DNA of 64,000 nt from Bacterioplanoides sp. SCSIO 12839 (lineage in GTDB: Bacteria; Pseudomonadota; Gammaproteobacteria; Pseudomonadales; Oceanobacteraceae), in the NCBI RefSeq assembly GCF_024397975.1, contig NZ_CP073745.1:1080501-1144500 (forward strand), written 5' to 3'. The translations under genes were made by a program, and so were the position numbers. Of this stretch, positions 14,772 through 23,420 are shown piece after piece. The notes under the pieces were generated by a model. The model was not told the DNA's origin. It saw only the letters and a list, made by a program, of their open reading frames with translations, and did not search any database. Position 1 is the stretch's first letter; every line of letters begins with the position of its first letter.

Positions 14772-15347
14772 TTACAGCGGTTCAAACACAAGCCGGAAGG
14801 AGACAGGCACTTTGATGGTCAGGCTTTTTAGACCAGCCATTTCACGCAGCTGGTTAACGGCGGGTAATAAGCCAAAGTCTTCGCTGTCGACCAGAACTGG
14901 CTCAATGGTGCTGACCTCAACCGCGCCATCCGCCAGGTGATAGATCGCCAGGCGGGCGGTCTGAAGCTGAGTCGCACCCACCATAAATAATTGCGCATTA
15001 ACGTTGGTGTATTGAACGCTGCCAGCAGGCTGAGGTTTGAGCAGCCCGGCGCGAACGGAAAGGTTCACCTTGGCTTGCGGGTATTCAGCGATACGAAACA
15101 AAATATTGCGCAAACGACGATCACGAATGGCGATGTTTGTCTCTACCGAGGCGGTATCAATCAGCAGTTCGGCTTCTCCGGAGCTGCTGACGGAGCCTGA
15201 TAAGCGAGTGAAGTAGTGGTTGTCGGCGACGCGTGCATCCTTGGTTGCCACAAAGCTGAGCTCTGAGCGGGCATTATTCAGTTGCCAGTCGGCATGTGCG
15301 GTCGAATATACCGCCAGCAGCGGTAAAAACAGGAGTATCAGGCGCAT
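14772..15347 (-). CDS. YceI-family periplasmic protein
   Basis: The product (about 191 residues) has a cleavable signal peptide (MRLILLFLPLLAVYSTAHA) and then the YceI lipocalin-like barrel: WQLNNARSELSFVATK at the start, ISDR-like AIRDRRLRNILF in the middle and the late VPVSFRLVFE strand. YceI proteins bind isoprenoid-like lipids in the periplasm. I placed the start at the ATG at 15347 because AAGGAT is 8 bases before it; another ATG two codons upstream and a longer frame are less suitable. It is a monocistronic gene. Confidence 0.87.
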   Translation of the reverse strand: MRLILLFLPLLAVYSTAHADWQLNNARSELSFVATKDARVADNHYFTRLSGSVSSSGEAELLIDTASVETNIAIRDRRLRNILFRIAEYPQAKVNLSVRAGLLKPQPAGSVQYTNVNAQLFMVGATQLQTARLAIYHLADGAVEVSTIEPVLVDSEDFGLLPAVNQLREMAGLKSLTIKVPVSFRLVFEPL

Positions 15348-15663
15348 CGTCATATCCTTGGTTGTTGGTGTTTTTTTGTTCAGACCACTTTGTGGCCACA
15401 AGTTCCCTTCCGGAATGAATAAAAAGGCAAAAAACGATTGTTTCCTATAAAGATGGTGAATTATTCCTTAATGGAAAGGATTATAGAAAGTCAGTTACTG
15501 CGTCGTCTGTTGCACTTCGTTCTGTCATCAAACTGGCCTAACCTGAAACAACTTGTGCAAAAACTGGCCAGAGGCGCCGGTTGATAATGACCTGGCTCAT
15601 GCCGAACAGGACATAATCGGGTATGATGCGCACACGCTTTGTTACCGCTACTTGAGAACATCG

Positions 15664-16839
15664 ATGAACAACGATAATAACGCCACACAAAAACGCGATA
15701 TTGAATCTGAAAAGCCACCATTGAACTGGGTGCCTGTGATTATGTTCAGTGTGACCACGCTGGTCTCACTGACGCTGGTGCCCTGGTATGGTATCGCATA
15801 CGGGTATGAAACTTCGGCCTGGGTGGCCTGTGTGGTCATTACCTGGATGACCGGCATGGCAATCACGGGGGGTTATCATCGCTTGTGGTCTCACAATGCT
15901 TATCAGGCGCACTGGAGCTTACGTATCTGGTACGCCTTGTGGGGAGCCATGGCATTCCAAAACAGTATTTTGTCGTGGAGTTCGGGCCACCGTGTTCATC
16001 ACCGCTACTGTGATGATGTGGAGCTTGACCCTTATTCCGCCAAGCGTGGCTTATGGTTCTCTCACATGGGTTGGATGCTGCGCAAATACAAAAGTGGCGA
16101 AGTGAACTTTGATAACGTTAAAAACCTGATGAAAGACCCGATTGTGATGTGGCAGCACAAATATTACGCGCCAATTGCATTGGGCATGAACATTGGTGTA
16201 CCGCTGTTGTTGGGCATCCTGTTTGACAACATCTGGGGCATGCTGCTGTTAGCGGGCTTCTTGCGTATTGTGGTGGCACACCACATTACTTTCTTTATTA
16301 ACTCCATTGCACACAAGTGGGGTTCACAGCCTTATACGGATAAAAACACCGCCCGTGATAATGCGTTTTTTGCCTTCCTGACCCACGGTGAGGGTTATCA
16401 CAACTACCACCATATTTTTCAGAACGATTACCGCAATGGCATTCGCTGGTTCCACTGGGACCCAACCAAGTGGTTTATCAAAGCCTGTTCATGGGTTGGC
16501 CTGACGTGGGATTTGAAAGTGGTTCCGGATATTAAAATCAAACGTGCACAGCTGAAGATGCAATTCCAGCGTGCTCAGGAAAAACTGGCGAACGCTCAAA
16601 GCAAAGATCCAGCAAAACTGGAGCAGTGGGCAGCGATGCTGGAGAAAGAATACGATGAGTTTAAGGTGATGCTGAATGAATGGACTGAATTACAGACCGT
16701 TAAGTATGCAGAAACCAAACGCTCATTGGCTGAGAAATGGGAAAAAGCGGCTCTGCGTACCCGTTATAAAGAGCTGGAATATTCGTTGAAAATGCAGCAG
16801 CAGCGCCTCAAACTGATGACCGCGCAATTTGCTTCTTAA
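15664..16839 (+). CDS. acyl-CoA/fatty acid delta-9 desaturase
   Basis: A membrane di-iron desaturase of 391 residues. The three histidine boxes are visible: HRLWSH (about residue 72), HRVHHRY (about 109) and HGEGYHNYHH (about 246), together with four hydrophobic segments. It inserts a double bond into saturated acyl chains, using oxygen and an electron donor. The last 100 residues are unusual: a highly charged, glutamate/lysine-rich helical tail (KIKRAQLKMQFQRAQEKL and so on) that predicts a coiled coil and is longer than in standard family members. The start is the ATG at 15664. A clear terminator follows at 16898-16921. Confidence 0.93.
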   Translation: MNNDNNATQKRDIESEKPPLNWVPVIMFSVTTLVSLTLVPWYGIAYGYETSAWVACVVITWMTGMAITGGYHRLWSHNAYQAHWSLRIWYALWGAMAFQNSILSWSSGHRVHHRYCDDVELDPYSAKRGLWFSHMGWMLRKYKSGEVNFDNVKNLMKDPIVMWQHKYYAPIALGMNIGVPLLLGILFDNIWGMLLLAGFLRIVVAHHITFFINSIAHKWGSQPYTDKNTARDNAFFAFLTHGEGYHNYHHIFQNDYRNGIRWFHWDPTKWFIKACSWVGLTWDLKVVPDIKIKRAQLKMQFQRAQEKLANAQSKDPAKLEQWAAMLEKEYDEFKVMLNEWTELQTVKYAETKRSLAEKWEKAALRTRYKELEYSLKMQQQRLKLMTAQFAS

Positions 16840-16897
16840 AGCATTTTTAAGGCCTGGCCCCTGTAACGTCAGGGTTATCGCCTGCTACTGATGATTA

Positions 16898-16921
16898 AGC
16901 CGCACCCTGTGCGGCTTTTTT
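16898..16921 (+). terminator. rho-independent terminator of the desaturase gene
   Basis: GCCGCAC (16899-16905) and GTGCGGC (16909-16915) form a tight hairpin followed by six T residues. Confidence 0.92.
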
Positions 16922-16952
16922 ATTGTGACTTATTTGTATCTGAGCATGACTG

Positions 16953-18182
16953 ATGCCTGAGATCCCGACGCGATTTGTTTACCAACAACAAAAGAACACC
17001 TGGCGTGCGACTAAAATTCGCTGGGGTTTTAAGCTGCTGTTTGGCCATACGCCCAACCCGGATGATGACTTGGTGCAACGGTTTGCGCAGTCGTATCTGC
17101 AGTGTGATGAAACGGGGGATGCCGTTGCTGATGAGCTGTTTGTAAAACACAAAGCTGCGCGTGGCATGCAATGGTTGTCACAGGGTTTAGAGCAAGGCCA
17201 TGAGTCCTTGCCGGGGGATGAAGTCCCCGAATTTATTGCACTGCTACAGCGGGCTGAGCAACAACCCGACTGGTTAGACCGGCACAAACTCCAGCGTGGC
17301 TGCCGAGTGATTCATCGCCTGGGTCGTCATGCCATGTATGCGCTAGGAGATCTGGCATTATTAGGCGGTTATGCCAATTCGGATATCGCCAAGCCGTTAG
17401 CCTTTACCGGGGCGTTAAATGGTAACAGCTCGTTTGATCGGGTGTCGGAAACCACCTCATTCTGGTACGACGTCACCACGCCAGGTGGTCTTGAGGTACA
17501 CGCAAAAGGGTACAACTCGGCGATTCGTGTGCGTGTTATGCATGCACTGGTTCGCCGTCGTTTATTGCAGCACCCGGATTGGAATTCGGCTGAATGGGGA
17601 TTGCCGATTAATCAGGGAGACGCCTTAGCCACCAATGTGGCCTTTTCGATGTTGATGGTTCTGGGATGCAAGATGTTAGGCTGGCGTTTTCCGGATGACG
17701 ACATTGAAGCCGTATTACATTTATGGCGTTATGCGGGTTACCTGATGGGGGATAATGATGAGATGTTGCCACAAACCAAAGCCGAAGCGGTTGATTGGCT
17801 TTATATGGTCGCGCTTTCCAGCCGTATTAACCCGGATGAAGACAGTCTGGAACTGGCGGCATCTTATCTGAAAGCTTTTCGTGAAGTGCCGGGCAGCGGC
17901 TGGTATCAGACATTTGTGTATTGGCTGCATCGTGTGTATTCCGGCTTTTTTATTCCGGGCGATATTCGTAAAGCCTTGCAGTTACCCAGCACCTACGGAT
18001 TAAAAATATTGCCGGCATTACAGGCGCCGTTTGTGTTTGTTACTGATCTGGTCAGTCGTTTCTGCCCTGTGCTTGATAAAAAACTGCAGCGCTTTGGCCG
18101 GGCAGGGCAGCACTATATTGTCTCCAGTCGTTTGCAGGGCAGAGAAGTGGACTTTAAAGATAAACAAACGATGGCGAAATAA
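16953..18182 (+). CDS. MpaB/rubber oxygenase-type haem protein (DUF2236)
   Basis: A 409-residue protein with the oxygenase MpaB/B' and latex-clearing-protein catalytic domain. Marker stretches are RHAMYALGDLALLGGYANSD (about 128-147), the family block FTGALNGNSSFDRVSET, the haem-side GLEVHAKGYNSAIRVRVMHA region (about 178-197) and LPINQGDALATNVAFS. Characterised relatives use a b-type haem to cleave or oxidise C=C bonds in rubber or prenyl chains; the substrate here is unknown. It follows the desaturase terminator and precedes the SDR gene by about 80 bases, so it may share a lipid-related setting with its neighbours. Confidence 0.82.
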   Translation: MPEIPTRFVYQQQKNTWRATKIRWGFKLLFGHTPNPDDDLVQRFAQSYLQCDETGDAVADELFVKHKAARGMQWLSQGLEQGHESLPGDEVPEFIALLQRAEQQPDWLDRHKLQRGCRVIHRLGRHAMYALGDLALLGGYANSDIAKPLAFTGALNGNSSFDRVSETTSFWYDVTTPGGLEVHAKGYNSAIRVRVMHALVRRRLLQHPDWNSAEWGLPINQGDALATNVAFSMLMVLGCKMLGWRFPDDDIEAVLHLWRYAGYLMGDNDEMLPQTKAEAVDWLYMVALSSRINPDEDSLELAASYLKAFREVPGSGWYQTFVYWLHRVYSGFFIPGDIRKALQLPSTYGLKILPALQAPFVFVTDLVSRFCPVLDKKLQRFGRAGQHYIVSSRLQGREVDFKDKQTMAK

Positions 18183-18261
18183 AACCCTATATACTATGAA
18201 GCCTGGGCACTGAATTATTCCGAAGCGCCTTTGATAAATGACCCTCTAAGCGGAGAAAAAC

Positions 18262-18933
18262 ATGGCAAATGTAGTGATTACCGGTGCTAACCGGGGTATT
18301 GGCCTGGAGCTGGCTAAGCTGTATGCCGCTCGTGGCGACCTGGTAACGGCCATCTGCCGTGAAGCGGGTGATGAAATTGAAGATATCGCCGATCAAACCA
18401 TCAGTGGCATTGATGTAACCAATGAACAGGTACCAGAAGGCTTGCAGACCATTCTGGCCGAGCTGGTGGAAGGCAAAATCGATGTGCTGATTAACAATGC
18501 TGGCATCTTTCAGAATGAGACCCTCGATAACATGGATGCTGACAGTATTCGTCAGCAGTTTGAAGTGAATACCATCGCACCACTGATGATTGCTCATGCT
18601 TTATTACCGTTAATGGGTGAGGGCAGCAAAATTGCCAATATCACCAGTCGCATGGGGTCGTTAGAAGATAATACTTCTGGCGCCTATTACGGCTACCGAG
18701 CATCTAAGGCAGCTTTAAATGCGGTGGGTAAAAGCCTGGCGATGGATTTAAAACCACGAGGTATTGCTGTTGCTCAGTTACATCCGGGGTTTGTACAGAC
18801 CCGTATGGTTGGCTTTAATGGCGATATCACCCCGGAGCAAGCAGCAGAAGGGCTGGCTCAGCGTATTGATGAGCTGTCGTTGGAAAATACAGGTGGATTC
18901 TGGCATTCCAATGGCCAGCAATTGCCCTGGTAA
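18262..18933 (+). CDS. short-chain dehydrogenase/reductase
   Basis: A classical SDR of 223 residues. It has the nucleotide-binding TGANRGIG motif (residues 7-14), the NNAG motif (about 76-79), the catalytic serine in ITSRMGS, and YGYRASK carrying the catalytic tyrosine and lysine. It would be an NAD(P)(H)-dependent oxidoreductase in the cytoplasm; the substrate is not predictable, although the small size and the C-terminal FWHSNGQQLPW resemble the C-factor/YbbO-like single-domain group. The ATG at 18262 has AGCGGAG upstream. A structured repeat follows at 18963-19058. Confidence 0.9.
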   Translation: MANVVITGANRGIGLELAKLYAARGDLVTAICREAGDEIEDIADQTISGIDVTNEQVPEGLQTILAELVEGKIDVLINNAGIFQNETLDNMDADSIRQQFEVNTIAPLMIAHALLPLMGEGSKIANITSRMGSLEDNTSGAYYGYRASKAALNAVGKSLAMDLKPRGIAVAQLHPGFVQTRMVGFNGDITPEQAAEGLAQRIDELSLENTGGFWHSNGQQLPW

Positions 18934-18962
18934 AATCAATTTAATCGAAATAGTAACAGTGG

Positions 18963-19058
18963 AATGCGATGGTGTTTTTAAGCAGCAACAGGATGTTGCG
19001 GTAGTCCGGCAGGCACATGGACGTGCCTTCGGGACGGCGGCTAAAACACCATCGTATT
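18963..19058 (+). repeat. cloverleaf-like GGA-loop element, copy A
   Basis: An outer stem of 16 bp with one mismatch (AATGCGATGGTGTTTT, 18963-18978; AAAACACCATCGTATT, 19043-19058) encloses two inner hairpins: GCAAC-AGGAT-GTTGC (18985-18999) and, inside a GTCC/GGGAC stem, GGCAC-ATGGAC-GTGCC. The same architecture with a different outer stem occurs at 61561-61676. The loops carry GGA as in CsrA/RsmA binding hairpins. It lies in the 167-base gap between the SDR gene and the gene at 19101. Confidence 0.7.
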
Positions 19059-19100
19059 GCGCTGAATAAGATAACATTTAATAAAAGTGCAGATTTAGAT

Positions 19101-19460
19101 ATGGCTAACCAACGAGTTATTAAAAAGCGTCACACCAATTATTTAGGTGATTTTCTGGTGGATGTCAGCCAGGACGAAAGCTGGAAGAAAAAACTTCAGG
19201 CGTTGCAAATTGAAGATAAATTAGACACAGCTCAGGAAGGTTTTCCTGAATATTTTGCGCAGAGTTTCCCTGAGACGGAAGCCATGCAGCTGCAATATTG
19301 TGTCGAGCGTGTGAATCTGGATGATGTTCCGCGTGCGGCTGCTTGCTGGTGGCCGATTGAAGAAAACACTCATTATTATATTGCTTACCCGGCCCAATTC
19401 CCGCGCGCTTCAATTTATATGGCGATCGATTTTGATGACCATTCAGGCTGCTGTGCTTAA
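19101..19460 (+). CDS. conserved-looking small protein, function unknown
   Basis: The product (119 residues) starts MANQRVIKKRHTNYLGDFLV and ends in DDHSGCCA with a vicinal cysteine pair. It is soluble and acidic, with tryptophan-rich CWWPIEENTHYYIAY near residue 80. I do not recognise a family with confidence; the basic start resembles YggL-type ribosome-associated proteins only superficially. A frame extends back to 19017, through the structured repeat, but the ATG at 19101 is the sensible start. The next gene begins about 50 bases later on the same strand. Confidence 0.62.
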   Translation: MANQRVIKKRHTNYLGDFLVDVSQDESWKKKLQALQIEDKLDTAQEGFPEYFAQSFPETEAMQLQYCVERVNLDDVPRAAACWWPIEENTHYYIAYPAQFPRASIYMAIDFDDHSGCCA

Positions 19461-19508
19461 GCTGGCCGAGGTTTGAAATAGGCTGGGGTTTGAAATAGGA
19501 GTGTGACT

Positions 19509-20201
19509 ATGGATGAATCAGGCGAACTGTCGTTTGCCGCGCTGAAACAACGATTACGTCATCAGCGTGATCTGTTTAATGAGCTGCACTCCACTCGTTT
19601 ACATCGGGCTTTAAGCTGGCTGCAAGCCGCCGAAAAGCAAACACTTGATGCTGACATGCAGTTTATTTCTGCCTGGATCAGTTTTGCGGCTTGCAGTGTG
19701 TCTGCTGCAGGCTCTGTAACCTCTGTGACTACTGCAACTGATGATCCGGCTTCTTTGGCTGATCAAGCTGTTTTCCGGCAGTTTATTCGACAGCTGGTGG
19801 CACACGATCAGGATCAGAAAATTTATCACTGCCTGTGGCATCAGTATTCTGGCCCGGTAAAAGCGCTGATTAAAAACCCTTATGTGTACGCTCCTTTCTG
19901 GCAATCATTACGAGAAGGTAATGATGACTGGAAAGCCATGTTTGATCGCTCATCGGTAGACGCACTGAATTATCTGAGCCGTCAAAAAGTGCCTGAGCTA
20001 TTGGGCATCGTGCTCGATCGTCTGCAGGTGTTGCATCATCAGGTGGTTGGTGGTGGCGCGACTTATCAGAGTCAGGTTAACCGTGAGCAGGTCGAAGATG
20101 GCGCTGCGCTGTTAATGACGTTGATGCCGATCATCATTGATATCATGTTGTCAGCGGCAGATGAGAGTTGGGGAGAGCTGGCTTATCCGGTGGTGAAATA
20201 A
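19509..20201 (+). CDS. HEPN-like protein of unknown function
   Basis: A 230-residue, largely helical protein. Its N-terminal pattern (RLHRALSWLQAAEK, then DADMQFISAWISFAAC) looks like the helical HEPN-domain proteins found widely in gammaproteobacteria; this is from pattern memory. A clear R-x4-6-H nuclease motif was not located, so ribonuclease activity should not be assumed. The start is the ATG at 19509, which has AGGAG seven bases upstream; a GTG two codons earlier is too close to that site. It is followed by the TetR regulator after a promoter region. Confidence 0.55.
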   Translation: MDESGELSFAALKQRLRHQRDLFNELHSTRLHRALSWLQAAEKQTLDADMQFISAWISFAACSVSAAGSVTSVTTATDDPASLADQAVFRQFIRQLVAHDQDQKIYHCLWHQYSGPVKALIKNPYVYAPFWQSLREGNDDWKAMFDRSSVDALNYLSRQKVPELLGIVLDRLQVLHHQVVGGGATYQSQVNREQVEDGAALLMTLMPIIIDIMLSAADESWGELAYPVVK

Positions 20202-20211
20202 ACACTTCCCA

Positions 20212-20263
20212 TTGACTGTTTTTTGCTCTAGTCTGACGATTCGTCAAAAATGACGGATCGTCA
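20212..20263 (+). promoter_or_regulatory. TetR-operon promoter with two palindromic operators
   Basis: A TTGACT -35-like box (20212-20217) is followed by two 13-bp palindromes, TGACGATTCGTCA (20234-20246) and TGACGGATCGTCA (20251-20263), whose centres are 17 bases apart. They lie before the TetR start, so autoregulation and control of the export operon by this repressor is the likely arrangement. Confidence 0.68.
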
Positions 20264-20325
20264 CTTGTTTGCATTTTTCTTGTGCTGTTTTTGTGTCATT
20301 CGATCCGTTTGTAATGGAAGCCAGC

Positions 20326-21045
20326 ATGACCGAGTTAAGCAAAGCAGAACAAAAACGATTCGCCAGAGAAGAGGAGCTGGTGGATCTGGCGATTGCTATT
20401 ATCGCCGAGCAAGGACCCGGCTCACTCACGCTGGAGAAGCTCACCAGCCGCTCGGCTTATTCCAAAGGCACCATTTACAACCATTTTTGCAGTAAGGAAG
20501 ATTGCCTCAGTGCGTTGTGCTGTCGTGCTGTGACCTCGATGTTAAAGCTGTTTGAGCAGGCTTATGCTTTTCAGGGCTCTGGTCGGGAAAAAGCCCTGGC
20601 CATTCACTATTGTTACCAGCTTTATTCCAGAATTCATCCAACCTTGTTTCAGGTGGTATTAACCGGTAAAGCGCCCGGCGTCCGTGAAAAAACATCCGAA
20701 TCACGCATTTGTCAGCTGGATGAATTGGAACAGAAAATTAATGCGTTCAGTGACTCTATGTTTCATCAGGCGTTTAAGGCCGGAGAAATTCAGCGCGATG
20801 ATCTCGGCGTTGAGACCCTGACATTTGCAAACTGGGCAATGTCTTTTGGCAGCCTGGCACTCGCCAGTTCGGCGTCTGATGCCACCGCGGTTTCACGTTT
20901 AGATCATGAGTTTTTATTGCTGAACAATATCAACCTGTTGCTGGATGGTATTGGCTGGCAGCCGTTGTCGTCCGATTGGGATTATGCTGCCAGCTGGCAA
21001 CGTATTGCCGATCATTTTCAACATCATCATAAAAATAATATCTGA
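20326..21045 (+). CDS. TetR/AcrR-family transcriptional repressor
   Basis: A 239-residue regulator. The N-terminal helix-turn-helix reads LTLEKLTSRSAYSKGTIYNH (about residues 35-54), the normal TetR recognition region. The C-terminal ligand domain (about 75-235) is helical and contains several cysteines (FCSKEDCLSALCC). The ATG at 20326 with GGAAG upstream was chosen; an ATG four codons earlier is possible. It heads a run of genes for an MMPL exporter, a lipoprotein-sorting-like protein and an outer-membrane protein, which it probably represses through the two upstream palindromes. Confidence 0.88.
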   Translation: MTELSKAEQKRFAREEELVDLAIAIIAEQGPGSLTLEKLTSRSAYSKGTIYNHFCSKEDCLSALCCRAVTSMLKLFEQAYAFQGSGREKALAIHYCYQLYSRIHPTLFQVVLTGKAPGVREKTSESRICQLDELEQKINAFSDSMFHQAFKAGEIQRDDLGVETLTFANWAMSFGSLALASSASDATAVSRLDHEFLLLNNINLLLDGIGWQPLSSDWDYAASWQRIADHFQHHHKNNI

Positions 21046-21073
21046 TTGTTAAATCATTAAGGGAGGTACATGC

Positions 21074-23395
21074 ATGAAGCACATCTGGTTGAACTCTGTT
21101 ATACGTCACCCCTGGATCACCATTTTATTGGTGTTGGTATTAGGGATTGGCGCAGCGATTGGTGGGAAAAATTTATATTTCCGCGGGGACTATAAAGTCT
21201 TTTTTGAAAAAGAATTTCCCCAGCTGGTTGCCTTTGAAGAAATGCAGCGGTTATTTAATAAAAACGATAATGTCTCAATTATTGTGGTTCCTAAAGACGG
21301 ATCGGTATTTACGCCAGCTATGATGGCGCAAATTAAAGAGCTGACGGACGAAGCCTGGCAAACCCCTTATTCCAGTCGTGTCGACTCGATCACCAACTAT
21401 CAGCATACCTGGGCTGAAGAAGACGATTTGATCGTTGAAGATCTGATTCTTGAGCTGGATATGATTGATCAGCCATTAATTCAGCGCGCACAAGACGTTT
21501 CAACGTCAGAGCCACATTTAGTTAATCGCCTGGTATCGGCAGATGGCCGTGTTGCGGTTGTTAACATTACCGTGCAGCTACCGGATAAAGAAAATAATAC
21601 CCAGGAAGTGGTCGAAATTACGGAGTTTGCCAAGCAGCTGACCAATCGTTTTGCTGAGCAATACCAAACCGCAGACTTCTATCATACCGGCGTTATCCTG
21701 ATGAATTACAGTTTCGCCACGGAAGGTCAGAAGGATATGTCGACGCTGATTCCTTTGATGTTTCTGGCCATTATTCTGATGTTGGCCATTTTGTTACGCA
21801 GTGTTTTAGCGATGCTGGCCACACTGACGGTCATTATTCTAACCATTGTTGCGACCATGGGGCTGGGCGGTTGGTTAGGTTATTTTCTATCCACTGGTAC
21901 CATTAATGTGCCCATTGTGGTGATGACACTGGCGGTGGCGGACTGTGTACATATTGTTGCGTCCACCCAGTTTGCAATGCGCCAGGGAAAGTCACAGCAA
22001 GAAGCCGTGGCATTTGCCATGGAGCTGAATTTGATGCCGGTTTTTATCACCAGTGCTACCACCGCAATCGGTTTTATTACCCTGATGTTTTCAGAATCTC
22101 CGGTATTGGCTGACTTTGGTGAGTTATGTGCGATTGGTGTGATGCTGGCATTTGTTTTTTCCGTGACGATTATGCCAGCGTTATTGCGGGTCTTGCCGAT
22201 GCGTGTGACCGTAGCGCCAGAACACCAGGGAGGTATGGAGCGCTTTTCCGATTGGGTCGTCACACATCACAAAGTGTTGTTGCCGGTAACCGGAATTATC
22301 ATGCTCGGTTTTGCCGCTCTGATACCACAAAACCAGATTAATGATGAAGCCACAAAATATTTTGATACCTCGACAGAATTCCGCCAGTCAGTGGATAAGC
22401 AGGAAGAACTGATCTCGGGTATGTCACTGATCAACTGGGCGCTTTACAGTGATGAAAGTAATGGTATCAGCAACCCCGAATTTTTACAGGTGGTCGAAGA
22501 CTTCAGTCAATGGTTACGTCAGCAGCCGGAAGTGGACCATGTGGCAACCATCTCCGATACCATCAAACGCTTGAATAAAAGCATGAATGCGGATGATGAA
22601 TCCTACTATCAACTGCCCGGAGAACGAGAGTTAACGGCGCAATATCTGCTGATGTACGAGATGTCGTTGCCTTATGGCCTGGATTTAAACAATCAGCTGA
22701 ATATTGATAAATCATCGACTCAGGTGGTTAGCACACTAAAAAATCTGGGTAGTAAAGAATACGTTGCATTAGAACAACGGGCACTGGAATGGTTTGCACA
22801 ACGTGCACCGCAATACCGCCTGGCGGGCTCCAGCCCAACGCTGATGTTTTCGCATATTGGCGAAACCAATATGGATAGCATGTTAATCAGCATGGTGGTG
22901 GCAATGTTTCTGATTTCAGGCTTATTGGTGGTTGCTCTTAAATCCCTGCGTTTGGGGGTGATCAGCCTGATTCCGAATATTATGCCTGCTGCGGTTGGGT
23001 TTGGTATCTGGGCGTTAATTTCAGGTGAGATCAACCTGGGTTTATCCATTGTGGTATCCATGACACTGGGCATCATCGTTGATGATACCGTGCACTTTTT
23101 ATCGAAATACCAACGTGCCCGGGTCGAGGGGATGGATACTGAAGCCGCCGTTCGTTATGCCTTTTCCAGCGTTGGGCGTGCGCTTGTTATCACCACGTTG
23201 GTGCTGTGTGTAGGCTTCTCGTTGTTGACGTTGTCGGCTTTCCGTATGAATGCGGATATGGGGCTGGCCACCGCACTGATTATCTTTATTGCGCTGTTGG
23301 TAGACTTTTTATTCCTGCCAGCTTTTTTATTGGTGGCGGATAAGCGTGAACTGTCTGCCGGACAAAGCAGCGATAAAGCTGTTTCTCATTCATAA
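21074..23395 (+). CDS. RND/MMPL-family exporter
   Basis: The protein (773 residues) has the RND layout of twelve membrane helices: one near residues 15-35, a large periplasmic loop, five helices (about 222-380), one near 402-420, a second periplasmic loop, and five more (about 607-760). Proton-relay-type residues are visible in the central helices (VADCVHIVAS and GIIVDDTVHFLSKY). The short size and the two-domain repeat fit the MMPL/HpnN-like group that moves lipids or other hydrophobic molecules from the inner membrane. Together with the next two genes it suggests a lipid or hydrophobic-compound export path; the substrate is unknown. Confidence 0.88.
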   Translation: MKHIWLNSVIRHPWITILLVLVLGIGAAIGGKNLYFRGDYKVFFEKEFPQLVAFEEMQRLFNKNDNVSIIVVPKDGSVFTPAMMAQIKELTDEAWQTPYSSRVDSITNYQHTWAEEDDLIVEDLILELDMIDQPLIQRAQDVSTSEPHLVNRLVSADGRVAVVNITVQLPDKENNTQEVVEITEFAKQLTNRFAEQYQTADFYHTGVILMNYSFATEGQKDMSTLIPLMFLAIILMLAILLRSVLAMLATLTVIILTIVATMGLGGWLGYFLSTGTINVPIVVMTLAVADCVHIVASTQFAMRQGKSQQEAVAFAMELNLMPVFITSATTAIGFITLMFSESPVLADFGELCAIGVMLAFVFSVTIMPALLRVLPMRVTVAPEHQGGMERFSDWVVTHHKVLLPVTGIIMLGFAALIPQNQINDEATKYFDTSTEFRQSVDKQEELISGMSLINWALYSDESNGISNPEFLQVVEDFSQWLRQQPEVDHVATISDTIKRLNKSMNADDESYYQLPGERELTAQYLLMYEMSLPYGLDLNNQLNIDKSSTQVVSTLKNLGSKEYVALEQRALEWFAQRAPQYRLAGSSPTLMFSHIGETNMDSMLISMVVAMFLISGLLVVALKSLRLGVISLIPNIMPAAVGFGIWALISGEINLGLSIVVSMTLGIIVDDTVHFLSKYQRARVEGMDTEAAVRYAFSSVGRALVITTLVLCVGFSLLTLSAFRMNADMGLATALIIFIALLVDFLFLPAFLLVADKRELSAGQSSDKAVSHS

Positions 23396-23420
23396 ATTAA
23401 TAATAAACAGGGTACTCACT

